Shown piece after piece: positions 33,549-44,658 of a DNA stretch of 64,000 nucleotides (position 1 is the stretch's first letter; the number at the start of each line of letters is the position of its first letter). The stretch comes from Setomelanomma holmii. Its lineage: Eukaryota; Ascomycota; Dothideomycetes; Pleosporales; Phaeosphaeriaceae. The notes under the pieces were generated by a model. It was not told the DNA's origin, did not search any database, and saw nothing but the letters and a program-made list of their open reading frames with translations. The position numbers and the translations under genes were made by a program. Location: positions 1 through 64,000 of the forward strand of contig ML978267.1 of NCBI GenBank assembly GCA_010015745.1. Direction: 5' to 3'.

Positions 33549-35656
33549 ATGGCCGAGACTTGTATAGTCTGTCTCGGCGACCTCGCCCCCCAAGACGAAG
33601 GCCCTACTGCCACCGACGCATCGCTTGCGACGAACCCGCCTGAGCATGATGCTAGGGAGGACCACCACCACGTCAAGACTCGAAAGGCAACGGCGCAGTC
33701 TACTGCAGACGATGAATTGGTCGCGCACCTACTACCATGTGGACACGATCTGCACAACGAGTGCCTGAAACCCTGGGTCGAGAGAGCGAACAGCTGTCCC
33801 ATATGTCGAGCCAGCTTTAATGTCGTCGAGCTTAGCGCGCGCGTTGGAGGTATGTCATTCCATGGATCCAGGACGTTGCCGGATACTGCAGCTGTGATGT
33901 AGCTGTGATGTCGCTGTGGGTGTCTGGCGGTGATCCGGCTGCTGGCTAAATGGTCAGTCGAGCTCAGCTTACCTTTGCATGACCCTTGCCTTGCCTGCGC
34001 GACAGCATCAGTGCTAACTATGATACAGGACCGAAGTTATCCGAATACACGGTACAAGACAAGCAGCAAGTCGCCGATATCGATCCGTCCATGATCGTCG
34101 AGGAGGATGACTTCACACTTGAGGATGATGGCAGCTATGACGCGTGCATGGTGTGCGATGAATTTGGCGACGCATCGCAGCTGATGTACTGCCATAGCTG
34201 CGAGCAGCTATCGCACGTCTTCTGCGCTGGACTCGACAGGATGCCGACGCGCGGCGCCTGGTACTGCCAGCCGTGCATGGAAAACGGTCTGGTGGAGAGT
34301 GCGTCCCAACGACGACCCGCTCCTCGAGGTCCCGCCGCCTGGATAAACGGGCGCAGCCGCGTCCCGCGTCATAACCGCGCTCCCGACGAGTGGGTGGGGG
34401 TATGGCAGAGTGTCTGGAATCGACTGCAATTCGACATTGAGTTTCCCTTTGAAGATGAGGAGCAGTCGGAGAATCAGTCTGAGATACTGAGACGTGAGAA
34501 CAACGAATGGGAACGTCGCTTTGCCCTTGCCCGCCAGATGGGTGCTGGATCTCGCTTTCGCGCCGCTGCAGACAACGTGCATTCGCGTCGCCGCGGGTCT
34601 AATCGTTCGTCGCGACCCACCAACCGCGCGCTTCATCGCGACTCACCCAGATCCCCGAGAGATCCGGAATCACAGGAGGAGATCCGTGCGTGGAACCAGT
34701 TCGAAAAAGCACGGGAGCAGCTCGCGCAGGGAGAAGGGCAGGCGGCACCAAGCACGACTAGCACTACTACCAGTCGTCGCGGGGGAAGGAAGCGGAAATC
34801 AGATGATTCGCCTGCGTCGCCGGCCGAGTCTGAACCTCGCGAGCCACAGCCAGAACGCAAACTGAAGCGCCCTCGAACACGCTTACTGTTGGACAATGGC
34901 GAGTCATCGGCCGCGGCCGCTCGTCGCAACACGATCACACATGAGAACGGCCCAAGCCTAGCTTCATCACCACCTGCTGCACAAAACACAGAGACCGCTG
35001 CCCCTTCTGGGTTCCTCCAGTCGTTGTTGCAGGAAGTTGAGGTCGATCGCTTCGCGGAGCGCGAGAAGGAGATCATCGCTCCCCATCCTCGACGAGTCAT
35101 TGTAGAGCGAGCATGCTCGCCAACCTCGCCTGGACTATCACCCATATACCAGAAGTCACAAGGCATGGCTACCCCGCCACCACTAAACCTCACAAAGTCA
35201 AAGTCGCCGGTGCAACAAGATCAGCAACTGTCGCCGACCTATTCGCCATACTCACCCGCTGATGATGAGCAGCGAGCGGGCCGTCGCAGCATCCCACACA
35301 GGAATGCTGGCCTCAGCAGTCCACCGCGCTCCAAAGACTCGTCGCCGTCTCGACCTGCACTGTCATATTCCACGAAAGCAGAGCTGCAGCGTATGGTTAC
35401 TGCCGTCCTCAAACCCATTTATCTCAAGAAAGACATTAGCAAGGAACAATACACGGAGATCAATCGCGACGTCTCGCGCTTGCTCTATGAGAAGGTCGGC
35501 GAAGCTGGCGCCGATGCGTTGGCGGACCAAGACACGAGAGAGAAGTGGCAGCAAATGGCTACTACTGAGGTGCAAAATGCCATCGAGGCTCGTCACATCA
35601 GCAGCGCCTCGGCTTTGTCGCCGGCCGCCGAGGACTCGGCTTCATCTTCGTCGTAG
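33549..35656 (+). CDS. RING-H2 plus PHD finger protein, Asr1/PHRF1 type (E3 ligase on Pol II)
   Basis: Exons 33549-33849 and 34029-35656 (179-nt intron), 642 aa. The RING-H2 domain (residues 5-89) has CIVC, CGHDLHNECLKPW and CPIC, with an unusually long His/Asp-rich loop between the first two. The PHD finger (about 140-182) has CMVCDEFGDASQLMYCHSC, HVFC and WYCQPC. A disordered Ser/Pro/Arg-rich middle follows with TYSPYSP and SP sites. A C-terminal helical module near 550-630 (ELQRMVTAVLKPIYLKKDIS and on to KVGEAG) resembles the SRI-like CTD-binding end of PHRF1. Yeast Asr1 is a RING/PHD ligase that binds phospho-CTD and ubiquitylates RNA polymerase II; that role is inferred here from architecture. 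Start: first ATG, directly before CIVC. Confidence 0.88.
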
Positions 35657-36474
35657 AGCACTGTTGCATTCTCCCCGCATATTTCAACCGTATTGACCTG
35701 GCGCAAATGGTACATGGAGCACGGCTATCACCCGGGTCTTTTGATACCCAAAACTCTTAGCGATCACGGAGTTTTGATCTGGGAAACTCTACGTAGATAC
35801 CACGGCTTTAGCTATGTATATGGTGGGAGTTCTTATATGGTCACGGACCATAGATACTGTGTTACGAGCACATGTAATGATACCACGGATTTATCCAATG
35901 CTCGAAGATCCATGTCCATACGTGTTGGTGGCCCCCTTCAGTCTGTTCGGATGACTTCAAATGCAGCCTGCAGGGCCATTCAAGTAAGCGACAGGTCACT
36001 CAGTAGCAGTAGATTCTAAGGAGCAGGACCATCTGCGTCGAATGTTAGAGGATCACTACTTGACTAAATTCTTGCTTTTCAACCGCCAAGTTATGAACAC
36101 TGCTGAGACAATCAACCATAGTCCACACTGCAACGAAGCTGATACTGAACGCCTGCTTCGCAAAGTGCCGCGATATCGGCAATTATACCCATAGGACGCC
36201 CAGTCACGGCCTGAGGCATAACGTGCAAGATGCGATGTAATCGATTGCGCATACCATGAGCCACTTCTGCACGCCTAGGCTGCTGCGACCAGTGACGATC
36301 TCTAACCACCCCATCTCAGCCTGACCGGCAGCGATAACCACAGCGGACCCCGCACGTCTGTGTTGTCAGCGGCAGAGGAACACCACCTATGTCCTTCACA
36401 ATCCAGCACGGATCTATTCTACCCAGAGCTTTTGATCATCAATTTGTATCTCAAACCTCAGAGGGTACTGCAGA
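35657..36474. other. intergenic, no gene seen
   Basis: 818 bp. A 108-codon plus-strand ORF at 35693-36019 has no recognisable features. No repeat was seen. Confidence 0.4.
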
Positions 36475-37194
36475 ATGGAGCCATTCACTATTGCCGTGGC
36501 TGTTATCGGTTTGGTCGGCTTCGCCATGTCAACCACCAAATTCATCGAGGGCTGGCCTGAATCCAAGACGAAGAAAAAGATTTTGGAGATGTACTCGATA
36601 CTGTACCATACATTCAGGCCACTGGCACGGGATGCCAGCTCAGGTAGTGCAACATCGCACAAGAATTACGAGGCATGACACTGACGCGATTATATAGCTT
36701 TCTCTTCAACACTCGCGCCCGCAAGATTATCTGCCCTCTACCACAAGGCTGAAAGCCTCTAGAAGATAATTCTATCAAACCAGTCCACGATGAAGACCCT
36801 TGAAGACTTTGCAGATCCAATGAAACAATCCAACGACCGTCTCAAGAAACTGTGCGCGACCTTGGAGGCGCAGACAGATCTGATACCAGAACCCATCAAG
36901 CCGTCGGATGGTTGGTGTACCGGCAATATCACCGTTGCGTCTGGCTACACATCTTTAGGCTGCGAGTGCCATTGCCAACGGGGCTGGCAGTATGTGAATT
37001 GGGCACGGCCTAATGCAGAAGCAATGGCGTTAGACCCGCGCAAGTTGGTCGAATGCCATCGCACAGAATTCAATGATTTGTATCGTCCGGTACCGGTATG
37101 CCAAGAGAAAACTGATAGACTCTGGACCACGCTTGGAAATCACCTGAGCGGACATTCTTGGGAGCAGGTCGAAGGGTACAAGTTTGCACAGTAG
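36475..37194 (+). pseudogene. unknown gene broken by an in-frame TAG
   Basis: The ATG at 36475 opens MEPFTIAVAVIGLVGFAMST, a hydrophobic N-terminus like the short leader of many fungal STAND/NLR-type proteins. A 54-nt intron (36644-36697; ACTGAC branch, TATATAG end) joins it to AFSSTLAPARLSALYHKAESL. A TAG then occurs at 36760-36762. The same frame continues without interruption (KIILSNQSTMKTLEDFADPM) to a TAG at 37192-37194, including a Cys-rich patch CECHCQRGW. So one nonsense codon separates two protein-like halves, and the gene is either dead or wrongly modelled here. No family was recognised for the body. A further exon towards 37491 is possible. Confidence 0.4.
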
Positions 37195-38230
37195 AGCGAG
37201 CGGTCGGAGGGCGAACTTGTTGATAATACGTTAACATCGATCTTTCCCGAGTATCGAGTATGTACGTTTCATCAACCTTAGGTGGGGTGTTGCAAGGCTT
37301 TGCTAAGACTGATCACAACATACACGAACGTGTTTCACGCAATCTTTCCTTTGGCATCGGCATCTACTGTCATATCTGGTTTCACTATGGTCATTCCTGG
37401 TCAAATCGACAATGTGGAGGTCCGCTTCCAGCTGACTAATGAACAGAGACGTTCACTAATCGCAATTACCTTGGCCGAAAGGAACAGATAAAGTATTTAA
37501 GAAGAGCTGCATTACTCGGCATGAATCTCACTCGACCCCGCGTGACAAAGGGCCATAGTACGTGTACATTGACCAGGATGTCGATTGCGCTAGTCGGAAC
37601 TGGACACCGACTATACTCGTCGACCTATCACAGCGTAGAAGGCGTATGGAGATTACCAAGTAAGAGGCAGAAACTCACCATCGTAGCTCTTGCTAGCAGC
37701 CGTTGCCTACTACCGAAGACAGCACGATATTCTTCCTGTATGGCAGGATGTGTACCTCCGTGCAATGCTCGAAGAGGTCACCAATTAGCAGATGTCATTC
37801 CACGACGGAGGACAATCACGACATGTCTGCTTGCTGCTCCAAGCCTTCCGTTGTACAGACAGTATTTTATAGCATCTGCAATAATATGCAGGGTTGTCCT
37901 CCGCTGTCAGACTGTTACGCCTTGCATCTATGCCATCACAATAACAATACTATGCAGGGTTGTCCTCCGCTGTCAGACCGTTAGGCCTTCCATCTATGCC
38001 ATCACAATAACAATGCCGCTACTGTGTGACCCACTCCACAATCCTCTCATTCTTGGATTTGCAATCAACTGGAGTGGGCTGATTCAGATTTGGGGAAACG
38101 GACGAACGCATGCAATGACAATGTCCGTGTACTTATATCGATGGAGTACTTCGGAAACGATATAGTAGAGCCAGTACGCCAGCATCGCTATCCCAGTCTT
38201 TCGCTTGAAGCAGTCTTTAGCAAGGTCGGT
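37195..38230. other. intergenic with a short tandem duplication
   Basis: 1.04 kb upstream of the OYE gene. It holds the 66-bp tandem duplication (37885-38016) and a 69-codon open stretch ending at 37491 that may belong to the broken gene upstream. Nothing else was recognised. Confidence 0.4.
37885..38016. repeat. tandem duplication, period 66 bp, two copies
   Basis: Copy 1 is 37885-37950 and copy 2 is 37951-38016. Both begin TATGCAGGGTTGTCCTCCGC and end near CATCACAATAACAAT. They differ at only a few positions (for example ACTG/ACCG, TTAC/TTAG and TTGC/TTCC), indicating a fairly recent duplication. It lies upstream of the OYE gene. Confidence 0.9.
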
Positions 38231-39403
38231 ATGGCAGCAAGTACTACCGCGCCACTATTCGAGCCTCTTCGCATTGGCAACATCGATCTCTCCCACCGCA
38301 TCGTCTTCGCACCACTGACACGCTTCCGCATCAATGACGACCATGTTCCCTTATCGTTCGTGAAAGACTACTATGTCCAGCGTGCTGCTACTCCGGGAAC
38401 ACTTCTCATCAGCGAAGCCATCGTCGTCTCTCGCCTCGCCGGCTCAATCACACACATGCCTGAGATCTGGTCTGACGCGCAAATTGCTACGTGGAAAGAA
38501 ATCGCCGATGCCGTACATGCCAAAGGGAGCTACATCTTCCTTCAACTCTGTGCGAATGGACGCGCCGCTTCCCCCATCGAGAGACAGAAAGACGGACTGG
38601 ATCTGATCGGACCAAGTGCGATCCCAATCAGCGCGGAGAAAGAGCAGAAGGGCATTGTTGCTACCAGCAATCAGTCTCCTGTTCCGCGAGAAATGACTGA
38701 GAAAGAAATATGGCAGGTCATCCGCGACTTTGCTCGAGCTGCACAGAACGCCGTTCATAAGGCTGGTTTTGGTGGTGTCGAGATTAACGCCGCGAACGGA
38801 CATATGTTGGATCAGTTCATCCAGGATAACGCCAACCAACGCACCGACGCCTGGGGCGGCAGTATCGAGAAGCGATCGCGCTTCGTGCTCGAGATCGCCA
38901 AAGCTACCATTGCTGCGGTTGGCAAAGAGAAGGTCGGATTCCGAGTCAGTCCGTGGAGCACCTATCTCTCAATGCGCATGGCCGATCCGATTCCTCAGTT
39001 CACGTACCTCATACGCGAATTGAGTAAGCTCGGTGTCGCGTTCATGCACCTCGTCGAGCCACGCATTTCGGGCGACTTGACCGTCGAAGATCAAAACATT
39101 GATTCGAATATACCATTGCTTGAAGCTTGGGGAGATGAGCGGCCTGTCATTGTGGCTGGCGGCTACTCGGCTGAAAGCGCTGTGAGTGCGCTAGCATCGG
39201 GTGGTCAGTATGAGGGAAGAAAGGTGGCTGTTGCGTTTGGCAGACACTTTGTGAGCAACCCAGATTTGGTTTTCAGGGTAAAGAACAAAGTAGAACTGGC
39301 ACCGTATGATAGGTCGACCTTCTATAAAGTTGGCAGTAAGGATGGGTATCTAGATTATCCATTTTCCGAGGCATACTTGGCTCAGGAGGTTGTCGCAGCT
39401 TGA
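38231..39403 (+). CDS. Old Yellow Enzyme-family NADH:flavin oxidoreductase with altered active site
   Basis: Intronless, 390 aa, the normal OYE length. FMN TIM-barrel ene-reductases reduce activated C=C bonds with NAD(P)H. Family marks: LFEPLRIGNIDLSHRIVFAP followed by LTRFR, GTLLISEAI, the NANQRTDAWGGSIEKRSRF segment after the active site, and PVIVAGGYS...AFGRHFVSNPDL for FMN phosphate. The substrate-binding motif, HxxNxY in OYE1 (His191, Asn194, Tyr196), here reads N186-A-A-N189-G-H191, so the first His and the Tyr proton donor are replaced. The start at 38231 aligns with family N-termini; an in-frame ATG at 38141 would add 30 unrelated residues. The stop TGA is part of TGATCA shared with the convergent gene. 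Confidence 0.92.
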   Translation: MAASTTAPLFEPLRIGNIDLSHRIVFAPLTRFRINDDHVPLSFVKDYYVQRAATPGTLLISEAIVVSRLAGSITHMPEIWSDAQIATWKEIADAVHAKGSYIFLQLCANGRAASPIERQKDGLDLIGPSAIPISAEKEQKGIVATSNQSPVPREMTEKEIWQVIRDFARAAQNAVHKAGFGGVEINAANGHMLDQFIQDNANQRTDAWGGSIEKRSRFVLEIAKATIAAVGKEKVGFRVSPWSTYLSMRMADPIPQFTYLIRELSKLGVAFMHLVEPRISGDLTVEDQNIDSNIPLLEAWGDERPVIVAGGYSAESAVSALASGGQYEGRKVAVAFGRHFVSNPDLVFRVKNKVELAPYDRSTFYKVGSKDGYLDYPFSEAYLAQEVVAA

Positions 39404-40889
39404 TCATGCTTGGTCAAGTTGGTCTGGCCTTTCGAAGTCCTCAAACGTATGCGGTTGCACACCCGTCGAATCACTTTCGTCCTTCCCCGTGCTCCTCACA
39501 TTGACATCCGTCGTGACCTTAATCCCACTTTCATCACGCCTCGCACTCTGCACGGGCAACTTCAATGCCGTCCCACCTTGCCTGAACAGCTCTTCCTCCG
39601 ACTCCGTCCCTCTCTCCAAACACGTAATACTCCCTCTCGACCCCTTACTCTTCGCACTCCTCCCATGCCCACTCGAATACGCCCCAAGTCCCGACCCACT
39701 CTTCGCCCTCCTCTCCATCGAACTCAACTTATACCCCTTTCCATTCGAGTACCCCTGTCCCGAATTCGAGCTGCTGCCGCCGGTGATCCTCATCCACAGC
39801 GCCTTGAGCGACGGCAGATTGACAGCAATGACGGCGAATTGGATCTCGAGGGCAGCGACGATGACCATTTTCCCGAGCACATAGGATGTATCAGGCGAGC
39901 TGTTAAGTTCGAAGAGTGGTATGAGGCGGAAACAGGCGATGATTACGGCGCAGGAGCCGAAGCCGATGACGGAAAGGACGGCGATCTTGCGGCGGATGGA
40001 CATTTGGAGGTTCCAGACTGTGGAGATGGGGAGGATCAGGATGTAGAGGTCTTCGATGATGTTCTGGTTGTTTGTAAGAGAAGGGTTCGCAGTGGGACGT
40101 GGAGACTCTTTGGGCGTCTGAATCGATGCTGCTGTGGGTGGAACAAGGGATGCTTACTAGAACTGATGGAACAATGAGCAGTACCAATTTACTGATGCAT
40201 ATAGCGTCTGGGTGCGTCCCAGGGTGTATTATCTCATCGAAAGGGATGCATTGCAAGCATGCGAGAAGACTAAACGCAAATGTCAGTCCACGTCGATGCC
40301 TTGTATTTAAGTGCGAAAGACTTGCATGTTGATAATCCAGATACTTATGTTTCCCGCTATGCCAATGTATACCAACTTTCTGAATGTAGGCTCCCGCGAA
40401 AGACGTAGGTAGAAGAGCAGGAACGCGCATTTGATAATCCAATGCACCGTGTAGTAGATAACCTCTTCGATGAAGAGCCACTGTGGTTGATGAGCTCGTT
40501 AGCACAAAGATATAAGTGTTCGACTGGTACCTTGAGAATTTCTAATATCGCAGTCGGCTCCAGAGTATCCACGTGACTGAAATATGATCAGCGGGTATCC
40601 TGCAGGCATAAACGATTGCTTACAGTCCGCAGCCCCAGTAAAGGAACATATGCAGAATCACTTGCTGGCCTACATTGAAAGCCTATAAATTCAACCGTTA
40701 GCTCGCAGACTCGCTCAGGATGTACGGAGACATACTTACCAGCACAACAATGGCCAACCAATCGTCCCAGCCCCATGTCTTAAGAATGAAGATTCGCGAG
40801 TAAAATCGCAGAAAGAAGGACACGGTGCCGAAAAAGAACGTGGCATAAGCGACAGCGTAAGCCAGTGGCTGCAAAGTCGTCAAACCCAT
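39404..40889 (-). CDS. rhodopsin-like (PTH11-type) seven-helix membrane protein
   Basis: Six exons: 40889-40740, 40682-40624, 40576-40531, 40480-40326, 40269-40158 and 40063-39404; 393 aa. Introns are 57, 47, 50, 56 and 94 nt; intron 4 starts with GC (GCAAGT) instead of GT. The family signature is clear: RFYSRIFILKTWGWDDWLAI, FIEEVIYYTVHWIIKCAFLLFYLRL, ACLQCIPFDEI and NIIEDLYILILPISTVWNLQ before SIRRKIAVLS and two more membrane helices. A Ser/Gly-rich cytosolic tail follows. Such fungal integral membrane proteins are often called rhodopsin-domain or PTH11-like; some act as receptors, but ligand and function are unknown here. The start may lack an extracellular leader. Stop codons of this gene and the OYE gene are adjacent (39404-39406 and 39401-39403). 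Confidence 0.85.
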
Positions 40890-42703
40890 GGTTAAAAAGA
40901 GCGAAAAGAGCTTGCCTTGATTGCTTGAAATCACAGAACAACGACAGGCGCGTTCGTGGAGAGGCGTTATTCGTATTTATTCTCCGACCTCATCATCCTA
41001 GCGCTCAGACGCTTCGTGCGCTCCAGGCCAGGACGGTAGAGCCATGGGGATAACGCTGCTCAACGGCGAATGAAACTGTCGATCATATTTTCTTTAGCTC
41101 TAGTCAGGGATGGAACATTTGACCCATTCCATGATAACAATCAGTGACCCATTCGGACATTTTGTTGTCGATGCTCAGGGCCCAAATGGTACACCCGCAT
41201 GAGCTTTTCCTTTGTCGGAAAATTCCTTTTGGCCCAGGTCTCCAATTGAACGCTGCATTTGTCAATCCATAATGGGTGGGGTAGCCGCGTGGAGGAAAAA
41301 GGTACCTGCAGAGCCACGCGATTGGGCCAGCATTGGTGACCCAGGTCGCATGATGGCACATCGTTAACGTCAAAGTGGTGGCCTTGTTTTCTTAGCGGCT
41401 TGTGAAATATACGTCCAGGATGCGACATGGGTTGAGCGCTGCTTTGCGGCTCACCGCAAGTACAAAAATATGCCGGAATGCTGCAATTCTCCTATCTTGC
41501 TTGGGGCGTCAGTTCGAAGAATACGTCAACGACAACCTAAGTGCATCCACCATTTGGACACAAATATGGCAGCGCAGTGGAAAACCCCCCAGTGATCCTA
41601 TCTATCACTCGAATGGCGTCCACAATGGTTGCATATTCATCCGCAATTAGAAATGGAGATCTGTAGTCTTCCTCGGAGATGGTCAAACGCTGTATGATCA
41701 CGGTGAGGCTGGCACTGTGGAAGTTGCAGGGGACGGCAGAGTACGCGTTGAAGCTGGTACGGGAAGATGATAGCGACAACGCTGCCGTCTCCACATGTCC
41801 AGAGCCCCCAAGTTACACATTCCTAGACCAGCGGGAAGGTCACCGACTCCTCTGAAGTGCCGGGGAACGCCATCTGCGCCTCTTTGAGACCCTGGCCCGT
41901 GTGGCATTGTGTCCCTATGCCATGCTGGGAAACTCAGGCGTCCTCTTTGACCCAAGTGAGCAGACTGAGCCGCCGTGGTCCCAGCAAGCTGGTACACTAC
42001 AATGGTCAGGACCCACCGGGGCTACGGGTATGAGGCAGAACCATACCGCAGGGTTGTCAAGTTGAGACGAGCCGCATTGAGATGTGGCGATTTGAATATT
42101 TCTCTCCAAGAATTGCCTCTCATGGCTGTGCAAGTCGTGAGAACGTGTGGCATTGGAATTGGCGATTCACTCATCGCCTTCCCACAGCTTATTGGATCCG
42201 ACAATGACTGGGATGCTGCAGGCGAGTTGGCATGTATCGGTACTCTTGTTGTCGGGGGTTATTAATCGTGGCAAAGCCTTGTGCAGACAGTCCCAATATG
42301 GTAGTGATCCACAAGCTAACTGGGGTCGTAATCCTTCGCTACAGGCGGAGCGGGTCGAGCCTATGGGTGCACGCTTAGCGTCTCAACGGTGTGGGTTCGA
42401 AGAAATGACAGCGTTGGAGCAGCCAATGAGGTCGGCTTCTGCTTGTGTCAGAGATGCTGCAGGTGCGAGGATCGCGAGCAAAAGCAACCTAAAGATGATG
42501 ATCAAGACGAGGATGGTATGCCGCTTGACTCGTACCAATCAGCGATTACCAACTGGACGGCGAGCTCAGAGAGGTTAGCGGTCCCTGAACAACCTTGATC
42601 AACCTGGTGTGTCCCTGGGTAGCTCGAAGTACCATTCTCCTTCTCTTCCAAGTTCCTGTCGACTGGCTGTAGTGTCAAGGCCTTGACCTCTTCTACGAAC
42701 ATT
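40890..42703. other. 1.8-kb stretch, no intact gene; possible decayed coding fragments
   Basis: Open, partly protein-like pieces appear on both strands (minus 41428-41141; minus 41794-41537; plus 42389-42598 with a cluster of cysteines, CLCQRCCRC) but I cannot join them into a gene or name a family. This may be an eroded gene between two metabolic genes or simply noncoding DNA. No terminal repeats were seen. Confidence 0.35.
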
Positions 42704-44658
42704 ATGGAGGCCATCAACGATATGGCTTGCGCCGACGCGTTCCATACGGCTGGAGCAGCAGCACTTCTTGGGGTTTTGTTCCATTTGCTGCTCCAGCCAA
42801 TTGAGTTTGAATTTGTCATGTTCCATTTCATGGCTGCTTCGATTGTGTCGTTCTTTGGTCTGACCTATGCTTTCGCCGAACTTGGGGGCTTCGGAGTCGT
42901 GGGAGCACTTGGAAAGGCATCGCTTTTCGCGTCGAGCTTCAATATTGCACTCCTCTCAAGCATTGCCGTCTATCGCCTCGCATTTCATCGGTGTCGAAAA
43001 TTCCCAGGCCCTGTCGGTGCGAAGCTTACTCGGTTCTATGCGGCGAATCTGTCAGCGAAGAACACGCAGTATTATCTGGAGCTGGCCAAAATGCATGAGC
43101 AGTATGGCGACTTTGTCCGAACCGGTCAGTAATGTCGCTCAAAGTGGTAGCAATGAAAGAACACTAACTGTGAGCCAGGCCCACGAGAGATCAGTATCCT
43201 TCGCAAATCTGCGGTGCCTCTCATCTATGGCCCTAACTCGGAAACGCGGAAATCGACTTGGTACGGCCAGACTGGAAATGATCCGAAGAAGAACTCGATC
43301 CATATGACGCGTGATTTCAACGGCCATCGGTTACGACGCAGGGCTTGGGACAGAGGTTTCTCCATCAAAGGCAGGTCAATCATGATGCGCAAACGATGTC
43401 CAAATCTGACAATTGTTAGCCATTGGCACATACGAACCTCGCATCAAGGCAAAGGCAGACCTTTTCATGAGCCAATTGGCGAAGAACGCAGGAAAGCCTA
43501 TGGATGCATCAGCTTGGGCTATGTTCTTCAGCTTCGACGTCAGTAGGCCCCGCTATACAAGTATGTGAAAGATGCTGATCTGTTAACCTACTTTTAGGTC
43601 ATGGGTGAGGTTGGGTTTGGAAAAGACTTCAACAACCTTAACAGCGGTGTAGAACACGAAGCTATACGGGGTGTGCATAGCCATATGTCAATGCTCGGCA
43701 CGATGGGTCAAGTGCCTTGGTTGCTCAATGTCCTCAGTTGCATTCCAGGGGCGGCTGCCGGATACACCGAATTCTTCTCCTTCTGCGCAGGCCAGATTCG
43801 AGAGAAGCATAGGGTTAGTATACCTCAGCTCTTTGAACACATGACGGCGTAGTCTGACACGATCTAGACGTATGATAAGGAGAAGTATCCGCAGGACATT
43901 GTATCATGGTTGCTTAAGGCCATCAAAGACAAGGAACCGTCGGCTTCACCAAGTCCAGAAGCATTGGAGGACGATTCGCGGGTGGTGATCATTGCTGGAA
44001 GCGAGACGACCGCCACTACGCTTGCTGGAGTACTCTTCTTCCTCGCCAAGTTTCCAGAGACACAAAAGAAGCTTCAACGATTCCTAGACATGGCCATGCC
44101 GGGAGGTTATGAGCAGTGGAACTATGAGGCAGTAAAATCTGTTTCGTACCTCGATGACGTCATTAGCGAGACTCTGCGATTACGACCGGCCTTGTTGACA
44201 GGTGGGCCGCGAGAAACTCGGGCAAAGGGCCTGCAGATTGACGAGGTGTACATTCCTGGCAATACGAATGTGCTCATCTCGACGCATTGCATTCAAAGAG
44301 ATCCCAGATGGTGGAAGCAGGCCGAAGAATTCATTCCTGAGCGCTTTGGAGAAAAGCGAGTAGAGATGGGAACCGATGAAGCACCGTACTTGCCATTCTC
44401 CCTGGGTAAGTGGCTCCAATTTGTTCGGATCACGACCACATGGACGGTACTGACTTAGTCTTAGGCGCATATAGCTGCCCTGGGAAGAACCTCGCACAGC
44501 TAAGTCTCCGTACGTCTCTGTCCGCGATTGCTCAGAACTTCGATGTCTCTTTTGCATCGGGAGAGACTGGCGAATCCTTCGAGAAGGACACCCTTGACAC
44601 GTTCACGGTCACGCTTCCACCTCTCCAGCTAGCTTTCACCCCAAGGAACAAAGTGTAG
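42704..44658 (+). CDS. cytochrome P450 monooxygenase
   Basis: Six exons: 42704-43124, 43179-43370, 43420-43538, 43598-43813, 43868-44405 and 44465-44658 (introns 49-59 nt; intron 2 has a GC donor, AAAG|GCAGGT), 559 aa. P450 motifs are intact: I-helix AGSETT (about 359-364), K-helix ExxR in ISETLRLRP, PERF region FIPERFG, and heme loop FSLGAYSCPGKNLA with Cys500. The N-terminus is longer and more hydrophobic than usual, with about three membrane-type segments before the Pro hinge KFPGPVGAK. It resembles the fungal tryprostatin-hydroxylase-like/CYP67 group; the substrate cannot be told. No biosynthetic backbone gene is near. Confidence 0.9.

Noticed and set aside
37521..38165. 214-codon plus-strand ORF upstream of OYE
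   Set aside because: It runs through the tandem duplication, is Cys/Arg/Ser-rich and ends inside the OYE leader; it looks like chance.
38141..38230. Upstream ATG extending the OYE protein by 30 residues
   Set aside because: Extra residues do not resemble OYE N-termini; the ATG at 38231 matches the family start.
42704..44658. P450 as a pseudogene because frames shift several times
   Set aside because: Six exons with short introns restore one frame and all P450 motifs; only one donor (GC) is non-standard.
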